A DNA stretch of 43,289 nt from Desulfobacteraceae bacterium (GTDB lineage Bacteria > Desulfobacterota > Desulfobacteria > Desulfobacterales > Desulfosarcinaceae): NCBI GenBank assembly GCA_013003715.1, contig JABDIN010000055.1, positions 1 to 43,289 of the forward strand, given 5' to 3'. The translations under genes were made by a program, and so were the position numbers. Position 1 is the stretch's first letter. The number at the start of each line of letters is the position of its first letter. Below the pieces are notes generated by a model. It was not told the origin of the DNA and searched no databases. It worked only from the letters and a program-made list of their open reading frames with translations. Shown here piece after piece: positions 26,907 through 34,895 of this stretch.

Positions 26907-27590
26907 TTAATAGCAGGCCTCTGCCGTCTCCGCTGATGCCCCTGCCGGTACACCGCGGAAAACCGGTTTATTGATCCCCGTATGTTCGTCCCGTTTCACA
27001 CTTGCCAGTGGGCCGAGGGCCAGAAAGTTCTCCACCAGATCATACCCGGACTCGGTCAAAAAACTTTCCGGATGAAATTGTACACCATGCAGCGGACAGG
27101 TCCGGTGGGAGATGCCCATGGGAATTCCGTCTTCGGTTTGAGCGGTGATGCCGAGCGGATTGCCGCCGTCGGTTGTTGTGGATAATTCGCAGAGCAGTGA
27201 GTGGTATCGTGCGGCGGTAAACGGTGACCGGATATTGCTGAATAAATGCTCCCCCGTGTGGAAGACCATGCTGGTTTTACCATGAACCGGATTTTCGGAA
27301 CGGACGGTCTTTCCGCCAAAGACCTCATTGATGCATTGCATTCCGAGGCATACACCTAAAATGGGAATTTTTTTATAATGCGCCTTGATCAACGGTTTGG
27401 ATATGCCGGCGCGGGCCGGATTCCGGGGGCCCGGGCTGATCAGAATATAATCGGGGTTGTACGCTTTTGCCTGATCCAGGGTGATCTTGTCATTTCGATG
27501 GACATGAATGTCCAGATCGTATTGCATGAACATCTGGACAATATTATAGGTAAAGGAATCATAATTATCTATTACCAGCAATCGAGCCAC
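26907..27590 (-). CDS. pabA: Aminodeoxychorismate/anthranilate synthase glutamine amidotransferase (PabA/TrpG)
   Basis: A 227-residue class I glutamine amidotransferase that supplies ammonia to PabB. It shows LLVIDNYDSFTYNIVQMF, ISPGPRNPARAG, the nucleophile Cys in LGVCLGMQ and the His-Glu pair in GVQFHPESFLT. The start is GTG 27590, five bases after GGAGG; an in-frame ATG at 27662 lies before a terminator-like hairpin and adds non-family residues. The C-terminus is about 35 residues longer than usual (about 190) with no recognised motif. Since the next gene is PabB-PabC, the folate role is likely, but such subunits often also serve TrpE, and no trp genes are visible here. Confidence 0.9.
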   Translation of the reverse strand: MARLLVIDNYDSFTYNIVQMFMQYDLDIHVHRNDKITLDQAKAYNPDYILISPGPRNPARAGISKPLIKAHYKKIPILGVCLGMQCINEVFGGKTVRSENPVHGKTSMVFHTGEHLFSNIRSPFTAARYHSLLCELSTTTDGGNPLGITAQTEDGIPMGISHRTCPLHGVQFHPESFLTESGYDLVENFLALGPLASVKRDEHTGINKPVFRGVPAGASAETAEACY

Positions 27591-27600
27591 GCGATCCTCC

Positions 27601-27634
27601 AAAAAAAAAGCCGCCCAAAGCGAGTCTGGGTGGC
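27601..27634 (-). terminator. Hairpin with nine U just before the pabA ribosome site (possible attenuator)
   Basis: On the minus strand GCCACCCA pairs with TGGGCGGC (seven of eight pairs, nine-base loop), followed at once by nine T and then GGAGG of pabA. It is built like an intrinsic terminator placed in the leader of the pab operon. Upstream, CCTGCC (27671-27666) can pair with GGCAGG (27651-27646), and GGCCATGGCC (27632-27641) overlaps the terminator arm, so alternative folds exist. Read-through control is an inference. Confidence 0.6.
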
Positions 27635-27804
27635 CATGGCCTGAACCTGCCGGGTGATACATGGGGGCAGGTGTTCATAACTCATCACATACATGTTTCT
27701 ATGGTAAAACCGTTTAATAGACGTCATCGTTTGTCCGGTCAAGGCATTTTTATGAAAAGTGTTGCCTAAAAAGTATTACCTTTTTTACTCAAAGACCTTG
27801 TCAT

Positions 27805-27858
27805 ATCAGATCAATCGCGGTCGGGTGGCCATCAATTGCTCACCGCGCTGATTTTTTT
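27805..27858 (+). terminator. Terminator-like stem-loop with T7 in the pabA-HTH intergenic region
   Basis: CGCGGT (27816-27821) pairs with ACCGCG (27842-27847), extended on the outside by ATCAG (27805-27809) with CTGAT (27848-27852), and then TTTTTT. No plus-strand gene ends nearby, so it could end a small RNA or a leader of the downstream HTH gene. The rest of the 27591-28152 gap holds the pab leader, no clear promoter and a possible small ORF at 27998. Confidence 0.4.
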
Positions 27859-27997
27859 ATCGATCTTCGGGGGAGTTGATGGTTTTTAAAATTTTCATAA
27901 TATACGGAATGTTACATATTTGACTGGCCGATGAGATTAATCCTCGGCGAGTATGACTCACTAATTTTGTTAAATAAAAAAGGAGATTTTTAAAATT

Positions 27998-28093
27998 GTG
28001 CATACGGTTTGCATTGTGGTGGGCGGAAAGGACGTTCAGTTCGTATCATTGCTCCGGCGGATAAGTGCGCAGAATCAGACATACGCCACATGA
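27998..28093 (+). CDS. Possible 31-residue small ORF with a strong ribosome site
   Basis: AAAAAAGGAGA at about 27976-27986 is a strong Shine-Dalgarno sequence with no annotated gene after it. GTG 27998 gives VHTVCIVVGGKDVQFVSLL and ends at TGA 28091-28093, 59 bases before the HTH gene. The spacing (about 12) is long. It may be a small or leader peptide, or the broken start of a lost gene. There is no homology I recognise. Confidence 0.25.
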   Translation: MHTVCIVVGGKDVQFVSLLRRISAQNQTYAT

Positions 28094-28152
28094 CCTATTT
28101 ATTCGCCAGGTAATAAAATGCTAATTGCGGAAAAATAGAAGTGGAGTGAAGT

Positions 28153-28626
28153 ATGTCGGACAAAAAAACAGATTCGGAACAGGAGCCGGAAATTCTGGTT
28201 GTTAAAAAAAAGAAACCGGAAGATTCAGCGAATAGACAAATCATGGACACCCAGGAAACAGCGCAGCAAAAAAAGGATATCGAGCATAGGATATCCACCA
28301 CGGTATGCACCAAAATTCTCCCGCTGATCGACTCGCTCCGGCAAATCGGCATCACTGAGGAAAAATGCGATTTGCTTGAGAAGGCCGCCCAGGAGCTGAC
28401 AACCCTCACCGGCGCCGACACCGGGGGCCTTCGTTCCATCTATCTGACGGATGTCGAGTCGCGCATCGGCACTTTGCTGGATAGCGGATATACAACCGAA
28501 GAGATCGCCCGCACGCTGAATATACAGGTGGAAACGGTTTACCGGCATCAGCAAAGTTTAAAGAAAAAACTCAACCTGATCGATCGCCGGACACCGGATG
28601 AAGAATTCCGGTTCACCTTGAACTAG
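28153..28626 (+). CDS. LuxR-type helix-turn-helix protein with helical N-terminal region
   Basis: A 157-residue protein. The first 40 residues are highly charged and probably disordered (VVKKKKPED). The middle (about 40-105) is helical and unrecognised. The C-terminus (about 105-150) is a LuxR/GerE-type HTH: ESRIGTLLDSGYTTEEIARTLN, then the recognition helix VETVYRHQQSLKKKLNL. No receiver or other sensor domain is attached. It lies 393 bp upstream of the FHA-MoxR-vWA cluster on the same strand and may regulate it, although a distinct promoter-like sequence in between argues for separate transcription. GTGGAGTGAAGT precedes the ATG. Confidence 0.78.
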   Translation: MSDKKTDSEQEPEILVVKKKKPEDSANRQIMDTQETAQQKKDIEHRISTTVCTKILPLIDSLRQIGITEEKCDLLEKAAQELTTLTGADTGGLRSIYLTDVESRIGTLLDSGYTTEEIARTLNIQVETVYRHQQSLKKKLNLIDRRTPDEEFRFTLN

Positions 28627-28642
28627 ATGAAGCTTCAAGGTG
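28614..28642 (+). terminator. Stem-loop spanning the stop codon of the HTH gene
   Basis: CACCTTGAA (28614-28622) pairs perfectly with TTCAAGGTG (28634-28642); the loop contains the TAG stop. No T-run follows. It may protect the 3' end or slow termination. It is placed at a gene end, which is why I list it. Confidence 0.35.
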
Positions 28643-28941
28643 GTCGGGGCGTTTGATATCAAGAATTGCGGAGGGCGGCGCAATGTAAAAAACACCCGTC
28701 ACATCAACGCGTTGCCGCATTTTTAAATCCGCATTTACGCCGGATGAACCGGACCTGTTTTTCACAACACACTCCCCGATACATCAGGTAATATTCACCT
28801 GCCTGTTCCCCCCTGCCGGCCAGGCCAGCGCAGTGGAGATGCCCATCGTCGCGACCCGTCAGGAGAATCCGTTGATCACCGCCTGTAGTTTTAAGCAGAT
28901 AAGCGATTTATCTTCATTACCTTGTGTGCTATGTTTGGTTG

Positions 28942-28992
28942 TATAATTTATAAAACCCGGGATAGATCTTAAGGTAACAGGGGTATATACCC
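28942..28992 (+). promoter_or_regulatory. Candidate promoter and palindrome before the FHA-MoxR-vWA cluster
   Basis: A consensus -10 TATAAT (28942-28947) without a convincing -35 lies 71 bases before the FHA gene. Downstream, GGGTATATACCC (28981-28992) is a perfect 12-base palindrome 26 bases before the ATG, in the presumed 5' leader; it could be an operator or a short hairpin. Otherwise the 28627-29018 gap shows nothing I can name. Confidence 0.35.
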
Positions 28993-29018
28993 ATAAAATC
29001 AAAGAGGGAGCGGGACCG

Positions 29019-29399
29019 ATGGCCATCATCGTTTTATTGCATGACGATCTGTCGATAAAAAAAATTTCCATTGAATCACCTGAACTGACAATCGGGCGAC
29101 ATCCGGAAAGTGACATTTACGTGGATGACGCCGTGGTCAGCAAGACACACGCGGTGATTGAAACGGTTGAACCGGCGGATGGTAAAGGTGAACCCGAATA
29201 CTATATCTCTGACCTGGACAGCACCAACCACACCTATGTAAACGGCGACAAAATCGATCGGATAATGCTCGCGCATAACGATTTGATACGGATCGGACGG
29301 CATAGTTTGAAATTCATCGACGAGTCCATACACCAGGACGACAAGACCTTGAAATTGCGCAAGAGCTGGATTCCGGGGGTCTATTACACCAAAGAGTAA
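29019..29399 (+). CDS. FHA-domain protein
   Basis: A 126-residue protein that is almost entirely one forkhead-associated domain, which binds phosphothreonine peptides. Key residues are in LTIGRHPESDIYVDD (the GR and S), VVSKTHAVIE (S-x-x-H) and STNHTYVNGDKI (the N-G turn), followed by DLIRIGRHSLKFI. No kinase domain or membrane segment is attached. It opens the MoxR/vWA cluster, so Ser/Thr phosphorylation may control assembly of that system; no kinase or phosphatase gene is in the window. GAGGGAG lies about nine bases before the ATG. Confidence 0.9.
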   Translation: MAIIVLLHDDLSIKKISIESPELTIGRHPESDIYVDDAVVSKTHAVIETVEPADGKGEPEYYISDLDSTNHTYVNGDKIDRIMLAHNDLIRIGRHSLKFIDESIHQDDKTLKLRKSWIPGVYYTKE

Positions 29400-29475
29400 A
29401 CGGAGTATAGGGCAACCGCATGCGAGGTCTACATTTCGTATGGGTTTTATGTGACCATTTGAGTGGGGTTTGCCG

Positions 29476-31428
29476 ATGCATCGAATCCGAAAAAAATGCC
29501 CACCGGTATTGTGGTTGCTGTTCTGCACCATGGTCACCACACCCGCGGTCTGGGCAAACACGTCAGTGGTCATGGAAAGCCATCTGGGTTTTGATGGCCG
29601 CTTTCACCTGAACGCCTTCACACCGGTGACGATGACGCTCGAAAACCGCGGCGGTTCCGTTTCCGGCACTCTCGAGGTGGTGATGACATCCGGCTCGGAG
29701 TATTACCGGAACCTTTATGATACGCACTACACAAGAGACGTCACCCTGCCGTCGAACTCAAAAAAGCAGTATGCGTTCACCGTTCGGCTCGATGCCTTTT
29801 CCCGCCCGCTGATCATTCGTTTCAAACAATCGGACCGCATTATTGTTTCCGAATCCATTGAGTTGAGGGACCGGTATACGAACTCGGAGTTGGTAATCGG
29901 TGTGGGCCGGAATTTGCGGCCACTGGTGTTTGATAATTTCCCCGGGTCCGCGATTCCGGTTACGGTTCGCCCGCCATATTTGCCGGAGACCCATATTGGG
30001 TATCAAGGCGTAGCCATGATGGTGATGGACGCCGGAATCATGGAACAGCTTACGGATAAGCAGTTTGATGCGGTTTACCAATGGGTGGAGACCGGTGGAT
30101 ATGTCATCATTGCCGGTGGATTGAATCTGGGTTTCTATTCCCATCCCCGGCTTCGCCGATTGCTTCCACTGACGGTTCACGGCGTAGAGAAGATGTCATC
30201 GGTTCAATCCATGCAATCTTTTTGCGGCAGCCCATTGTCCGGAACCGAGCCGTTTCTGGTGCTCGATACCACGGTGGCCGGGGGCAACACCATGGTGGTT
30301 GAAAACGGGATTCCGATCGTCACCCAAAAAAAGCTGGGCGCCGGACAGCTTGTTTTTCTATCCTTTGACTATCGCAACGCACCATTCAGCGATTGGGCCG
30401 GCCGGTTGAACTTCTGGGAAAAAATCCTTGGAATGGGGAAAATGACGGCCGGTGTAAAAGACGATGATATCGTTTCTGAAATTACCGGTGCCATCGCTCA
30501 GGCCGCCGGGTTCAGGTTTCCCGGCGGCATACGGATTTTCTTCTTGGGAGCGGGTTATATTGTCGCCTGTTTTTTGGCCTTCAGAAATATGGAATCCCGA
30601 AACCGACCGCTCATCAGGCAATTTGCCCTTGTGGTCGGTATTATATTGAGTTTTACCGCCGGTACGGTCATCTTTTTTCATCATGCACAATACACTGCGC
30701 GTCTGCGATACAACGGGTTTTTACGTCTGCGGTTGGCAAATCATCAGATGATCGCAGAAGGGAATTATACCATCGGTTTATACGGCATCCGGGATACGGA
30801 TATCGGATTCTCCCTGGATCAGGCCTTCCATCCCATACTCCCGGTATCGGTGAAAAATACCGAAGACACGGCAAGGGATTGGCTGCAACTCCATGAGAGC
30901 CGGCAGGGGCAACAGGTCAAAACCCGGCTGAGTGCCTGGTCCCAAAAGCACTACACCATGCAGACATGGATGCAATTCCCATTGAGCGGCCGTGTGATTA
31001 AGGAAGGTACGGACATTATTCTCGAGGTGAACAACTCGTCCGCGCACCGGATAGTGGATTGCCGGCTTTATTATGCCGGCCGGTTGATCTCCATTGGAGA
31101 TCTCGAGCCGGACATGCACCACCGGCAGCGGATAACCGGAGAAACCCTGCACGGCATCGAACCGCTCTCCTCTCCTTATTTGGAATTGATCCCCCGGTCA
31201 TACCCACCGGGGTTTCCCACGGCATTGTTCGAGTCGGTTCATTTGAATGTCGGTGAAGATCTGATCACGTCGGTACACGGTCGTTTTCAAGCGGATGCTG
31301 ACCATGCCTGCCTGCTCGGTTGGATCGGATCCGAAGTCGTACCCTTGACGCGGTCCGGCAACCCCGTACCCGGCGAAAGCCTTACATTTATTGAATTAAG
31401 CATGTCATTGAGATCGGAAATCGGGTGA
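29476..31428 (+). CDS. Exported membrane protein with amidotransferase-like domain, MoxR/vWA cluster
   Basis: A 650-residue protein. A signal peptide covers about 1-27 (RIRKKCPPVLWLLF, cut near VWA|N). A beta-rich domain follows (FTPVTMTLENRGG). Then comes a Rossmann/class I amidotransferase-like region (about 140-320) with GVAMMVMDAGIMEQLTDKQ, VETGGYVIIAGG and LVFLSFDYRNAPFSDW, but no catalytic Cys seen. Two membrane segments lie near 350-372 and 380-402, and the C-terminal 240 residues are a second soluble domain. Proteins of this build accompany MoxR/vWA operons; the function is unknown. I start at ATG 29476; a TTG two codons earlier is also possible. It ends three bases before the next gene. 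Confidence 0.75.
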   Translation: MHRIRKKCPPVLWLLFCTMVTTPAVWANTSVVMESHLGFDGRFHLNAFTPVTMTLENRGGSVSGTLEVVMTSGSEYYRNLYDTHYTRDVTLPSNSKKQYAFTVRLDAFSRPLIIRFKQSDRIIVSESIELRDRYTNSELVIGVGRNLRPLVFDNFPGSAIPVTVRPPYLPETHIGYQGVAMMVMDAGIMEQLTDKQFDAVYQWVETGGYVIIAGGLNLGFYSHPRLRRLLPLTVHGVEKMSSVQSMQSFCGSPLSGTEPFLVLDTTVAGGNTMVVENGIPIVTQKKLGAGQLVFLSFDYRNAPFSDWAGRLNFWEKILGMGKMTAGVKDDDIVSEITGAIAQAAGFRFPGGIRIFFLGAGYIVACFLAFRNMESRNRPLIRQFALVVGIILSFTAGTVIFFHHAQYTARLRYNGFLRLRLANHQMIAEGNYTIGLYGIRDTDIGFSLDQAFHPILPVSVKNTEDTARDWLQLHESRQGQQVKTRLSAWSQKHYTMQTWMQFPLSGRVIKEGTDIILEVNNSSAHRIVDCRLYYAGRLISIGDLEPDMHHRQRITGETLHGIEPLSSPYLELIPRSYPPGFPTALFESVHLNVGEDLITSVHGRFQADADHACLLGWIGSEVVPLTRSGNPVPGESLTFIELSMSLRSEIG

Positions 31429-31431
31429 CGA

Positions 31432-32184
31432 ATGCGTTTTGATTATTTTACAAAGGATTCCCCGCACCACATGGCGCCGTTTTTTTCCGCCGCCATGGTA
31501 AAGACGTATTCAACGGGCATATGGCTTCTCGGATCGGCCCTGCTGCTGTTCTGGCCGAAAAAGGCATTTTACATGTATTTTCAGGCCGGTCTGGAGCCGT
31601 TTTGCACGAACGGCATATATATGGCCGGTATCGTGATCCTGTCGTATATCAGCCTGCGTTGCGGCCGCGGCGAACTGGCCCAGGAGACAGATCCCATCAC
31701 CCGGAAAAAAAACAAATACCACGAAGAAAACCGGAATTTTTTCTCATATGGTCTGATCTCATTCATCACCCACACCCTTTTTTTCATTTGCCTGTTGTTG
31801 CCGTTTTTCCTCATCGCGGGACTCCTGTCCGGTTCACCGATCCGGATTTTCTTCCAATACCTGGTCATACTTTTCTTAACGGCCCTGTTATTTCGTCTGA
31901 TAGGTTTTTCCGCTTACATGTGTGTCCGCAGATGGCATAACTTCTCCTACATTCTCACCCGGTTTATTTTCGTCTTCTTTTTTTTCCTCAGCAGTAAATT
32001 CATTTCTGCTTTGAATCCGCTGTCGATGGTACATTCATTGTCCAAAACCAGTCGAATGCCGGATGCATTCACGATTACGGGGAGCCCGGGTTATCTTACT
32101 ATTGTTGCCGGACTGAGTGTGTCGCTCATCCTGCTGAACGCTTTCATCGTCAGCTATAAAACAAACAAATGGATCAGGAGATGA
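31432..32184 (+). CDS. Polytopic membrane protein of unknown function
   Basis: A 250-residue inner-membrane protein with about six hydrophobic segments: TGIWLLGSALLLFWP, GIYMAGIVILSYISL, FFICLLLPFFLIAGLL, FFQYLVILFLTALLF, FIFVFFFFLSS and YLTIVAGLSVSLILLN. A basic loop (RKKNKYHEENR) lies after the second. It resembles the membrane-spanning part of ABC-2 or Yip1-like proteins, but I cannot name the family. It is tightly packed between the exported protein and the next membrane protein (16-base overlap), so it is almost certainly a part of the same complex. Confidence 0.75.
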   Translation: MRFDYFTKDSPHHMAPFFSAAMVKTYSTGIWLLGSALLLFWPKKAFYMYFQAGLEPFCTNGIYMAGIVILSYISLRCGRGELAQETDPITRKKNKYHEENRNFFSYGLISFITHTLFFICLLLPFFLIAGLLSGSPIRIFFQYLVILFLTALLFRLIGFSAYMCVRRWHNFSYILTRFIFVFFFFLSSKFISALNPLSMVHSLSKTSRMPDAFTITGSPGYLTIVAGLSVSLILLNAFIVSYKTNKWIRR

Positions 32185-33665
32185 CAGCAGAAGCCGCCTT
32201 TAAGGCGGAACTCTCCCGTTTGCGCCGCTATTTGGGGCACCGCCGGCTGGCGAGGCTGTTGACCCTGTCCACCGTGACGGCCCTGGGCTTGAACCTTGTG
32301 GCGGTCTTATGCCGCAAATTCGGGGTGTTCGACGGGAACGGGCCGGTTGTGACCGTCGCATTGATCCTGGTATCCATCACCTCGGTTTGGGTGGCCCTCA
32401 AATTCAAGGGTCGACAGATGTCGGCCGAACTGGTGGACATCGATACCCGGATGTCACTGAACGACCTGTTGAGCACGGCATACGAGTATTCGGCAACCGG
32501 CAAAGACTCCTCTTTCAACGATCGGATGTACCTTGACGCCAGACATGTAATCGGTGGTCTGGATAAACGAAATGTATATCCCCGGCGTTTTGTCACGCAT
32601 CATGTGTTGATCTTGTTTTTCGCCATGGCATTGATTTTCATTCATTGGATCGACTTTCCGTCATTAAATTCCACCATCGACGGAATTGATTCGTTGGTGG
32701 GGGATTCCGGTGGGAACACCGGGACCCCGCCTGAAAGCATGCCGCCGGGTGGTCTCGAGTCGTTTTCCATGGAAGAATTTAAAGAGCGGATTCAGAGCAT
32801 GGCGGAGGCCATGAGATCCGGTTATTTATCCCGGCAAGCCTTTGAAAACAGCGTGCAAAGCCTGGCCGGTGAGGCTCGGTTCCACCAGGAAAGGCTGGCA
32901 AATGATCTCGCCGAAGCACTGGCCGGCGAGGGTTTTCCGGGCGCATCGGCCAACGACTCCCTTCGCCAGGATGCTGTCGGTGAAGAAAGTCTGAACCGCC
33001 TGAGAAGAGAAGTCGACGCTTTTTTCGACGGCGATATCCCCGAATCCGTAGAAAACTCGCTGTCCGACATGGAGAATATGCAAAAATCCATTCAATACCT
33101 GGACCAGCCGGAAAGGGACAATGCCGGGGACGGCAATACACCGGAGACGCAATTCTCCATCACCAGAAAGGAAAATCCAGTGGATATGCCGGGGACCCAA
33201 CCGGTTCCGCCGGAGGATCAAGGGGGGGATGCCGTCCCGTCGGATGGGGGTGTTTCCGATGATCCTGCCATGGCGTCATCGAACCGGGGTGCAGGTCCAT
33301 CCGAAGACCGGGGCGATTTGGAAGCCCTGCACGACCGAAACGGTGAGGAAGGCGGCGGTAGCGCCGGCACTGGTGCGGCCGGTGGAAAAGAGAGGGATGA
33401 CACGCAAATCCCCGAGGCCCAGGGGCCCGGTATCAGTGAAAAGGGGCGGATAATGCCGGGGCGCGAATACAAGATCAGCGTTCGGGCATTCCCTTCGCCG
33501 AATCCGGCGTCGTTGTTGCCCGAAATGGTTTTCCGGGAATACAGCAGACAAGTGGAGAGCGTCATCGACAAAGAGGATGTTCCGCTTAATTACCGCAACT
33601 TCATTAAAAACTATTTTATTTCCATCGGGTTGAGAAAGGAATCGGAAAATGACAATGCCCAATGA
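32169..33665 (+). CDS. Membrane protein with long acidic, low-complexity linker, MoxR/vWA cluster
   Basis: A 498-residue protein. Membrane segments lie at about 30-48 (LLTLSTVTALGLNLVAVLC), 55-75 (VVTVALILVSITSVWVAL) and 143-163 (HVLILFFAMALIFIHW). Then follow a helical region (about 190-310) and a Gly/Asp/Pro-rich disordered stretch (about 310-430). A compact C-terminal piece ends with FREYSRQVESVIDKEDVPLNYRNFIKNYF, a motif often seen at the ends of such proteins in MoxR operons. The function is unknown. ATG 32169 overlaps the previous gene by 16 bases; ATG 32181, in an ATGA overlap with its stop, is a fair alternative. It overlaps moxR by 17 bases, which points to translational coupling. 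Confidence 0.72.
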   Translation: MDQEMTAEAAFKAELSRLRRYLGHRRLARLLTLSTVTALGLNLVAVLCRKFGVFDGNGPVVTVALILVSITSVWVALKFKGRQMSAELVDIDTRMSLNDLLSTAYEYSATGKDSSFNDRMYLDARHVIGGLDKRNVYPRRFVTHHVLILFFAMALIFIHWIDFPSLNSTIDGIDSLVGDSGGNTGTPPESMPPGGLESFSMEEFKERIQSMAEAMRSGYLSRQAFENSVQSLAGEARFHQERLANDLAEALAGEGFPGASANDSLRQDAVGEESLNRLRREVDAFFDGDIPESVENSLSDMENMQKSIQYLDQPERDNAGDGNTPETQFSITRKENPVDMPGTQPVPPEDQGGDAVPSDGGVSDDPAMASSNRGAGPSEDRGDLEALHDRNGEEGGGSAGTGAAGGKERDDTQIPEAQGPGISEKGRIMPGREYKISVRAFPSPNPASLLPEMVFREYSRQVESVIDKEDVPLNYRNFIKNYFISIGLRKESENDNAQ

Positions 33666-34638
33666 TCCCACCGAAGCCATCAAAGCGAACTTCGATCTGC
33701 TCGCGGGCGAATTATCCAAACGCATCGTCGGTCATTCATCCCTGATCAGACACATGTACATCTGTCTGTTGTGCGGTGGCCACGCTCTCATTGAAGGATT
33801 ACCCGGACTCGGGAAAACATTGACCGTAAAAACATTCAGCCGCGCCCTGGACCTGGCCTATTCACGAATTCAATTCACACCGGACCTGATGCCGGCGGAT
33901 ATTCTCGGCACCAACATTGTCAACGTGGATGAAAAAGGACGGCGGTTCTTCGAGTTTTACAAAGGCCCCGTATTCGGCCAGGTCATCCTGGCAGATGAAA
34001 TCAACCGTGCCAGTCCCAAAACCCAATCCGCCCTGCTGGAGGCCATGCAGGAACAGCGGGTGACCCTGTACGGCAAAGGCTACCAACTGGACCCTCCGTT
34101 CATGGTCCTGGCCACGCAAAACCCCATCGAAATGGAGGGGACCTACCCGCTGCCCGAAGCCCAGATTGATCGATTCTTTTTTAAACTCAAGGTGTCATAT
34201 CCCGACAGCGACGAGTTGGTCGATATTATCGACAGGACCACGGCCGATGAGGCGGAGCCGGTGGCGCACGTGCTCGATGCGGAAACGATCCTGGGTATGC
34301 AGCTGCTGGCCAGACAAGTGCCCATTGCCGAACATGTGAAGCGTTACGCCGTGCGGCTGGTTGAAGCCAGCCACCCGGGAAACCGGGGTGCCATTGACAA
34401 AATCCGGAAATACGTGAGGTTCGGTGCCAGTCCACGTGGTGCGCAGACCCTTGTGATGGCGGCTAAAATCAACGCGTTGCTCTCCGGCCGCAGCAATGCC
34501 TCCCGGGATGATATTCGAACCATCGCCAAACCAGCGCTGCGGCACCGGATTATGTTGAATCTTCGCGGTGCCGCCGAAGGCGTGGATCCGGACGAAATCG
34601 TTAATGATCTCGTCGGTTTTACCCAGGGGAAGAAGTGA
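33649..34638 (+). CDS. MoxR-family AAA+ ATPase
   Basis: A 329-residue cytosolic AAA+ ATPase, the usual length for MoxR. Walker A is GLPGLGKTLT (about 50-59), Walker B is ILADEINRASPKTQSALLEAMQE, sensor 1 is VLATQNPIEMEGTYPLPEAQIDRF, and the C-terminal lid has GASPRGAQTL. MoxR ATPases act as chaperones that mature or remodel complexes with vWA-domain partners coded beside them, as here. AAGGA lies eight bases before the ATG, inside the previous gene. A repeat element (34669-34795) separates it from the DUF58 gene, so the operon may be split or re-wired at this point. Confidence 0.94.
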   Translation: MTMPNDPTEAIKANFDLLAGELSKRIVGHSSLIRHMYICLLCGGHALIEGLPGLGKTLTVKTFSRALDLAYSRIQFTPDLMPADILGTNIVNVDEKGRRFFEFYKGPVFGQVILADEINRASPKTQSALLEAMQEQRVTLYGKGYQLDPPFMVLATQNPIEMEGTYPLPEAQIDRFFFKLKVSYPDSDELVDIIDRTTADEAEPVAHVLDAETILGMQLLARQVPIAEHVKRYAVRLVEASHPGNRGAIDKIRKYVRFGASPRGAQTLVMAAKINALLSGRSNASRDDIRTIAKPALRHRIMLNLRGAAEGVDPDEIVNDLVGFTQGKK

Positions 34639-34668
34639 TAGATGCGTTGATACAAGGCACGGTTAGAA

Positions 34669-34795
34669 TGTCAAATGACAAAATCCAAATGCCAAATGAA
34701 GGAATACTGTCGATTTATCTTCATTTTCTCGTCAATGTGATCCTTAAAAATGGATAGCATACCGCCATTTGAATTTTGAGCTTTGTCATTTGACA
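34669..34795. repeat. MITE-like intergenic repeat with terminal inverted repeats (copy A)
   Basis: The two ends are inverted copies: TGTCAAATGACAAA at 34669-34682 returns inverted at 34782-34795, and the full 34-base arms match at 26 positions. The related sequence continues right to about 34857 and left to about 34648. A 55-base core at 34753-34807 recurs in inverted orientation at 40940-40994 with one mismatch. No ORF lies in it. It sits inside the MoxR/vWA cluster, between moxR and the DUF58 gene. Transposition by a trans-acting enzyme is possible but not shown; I see no clear target-site duplication. Confidence 0.75.
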
Positions 34796-34895
34796 TTTAA
34801 CACTACCCGTTTTCTTCGGACTCGATTCCGCCCATATCATTTTTACATGCAAAAACCCTGGTTGGGGTACCAGGAATCGGTAATCAGGTGACTTC

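Noticed and set aside
28981-28992. GGGTATATACCC as an origin or recombination site
   Set aside because: A 12-base palindrome can occur by chance and nothing nearby supports an origin or integration site; kept only as a possible operator.
34669-34795. CRISPR-like or tandem repeat array around the TGTCAAATGACAAA copies
   Set aside because: Copies are dispersed or paired as inverted ends, with no regular spacing and no cas genes.
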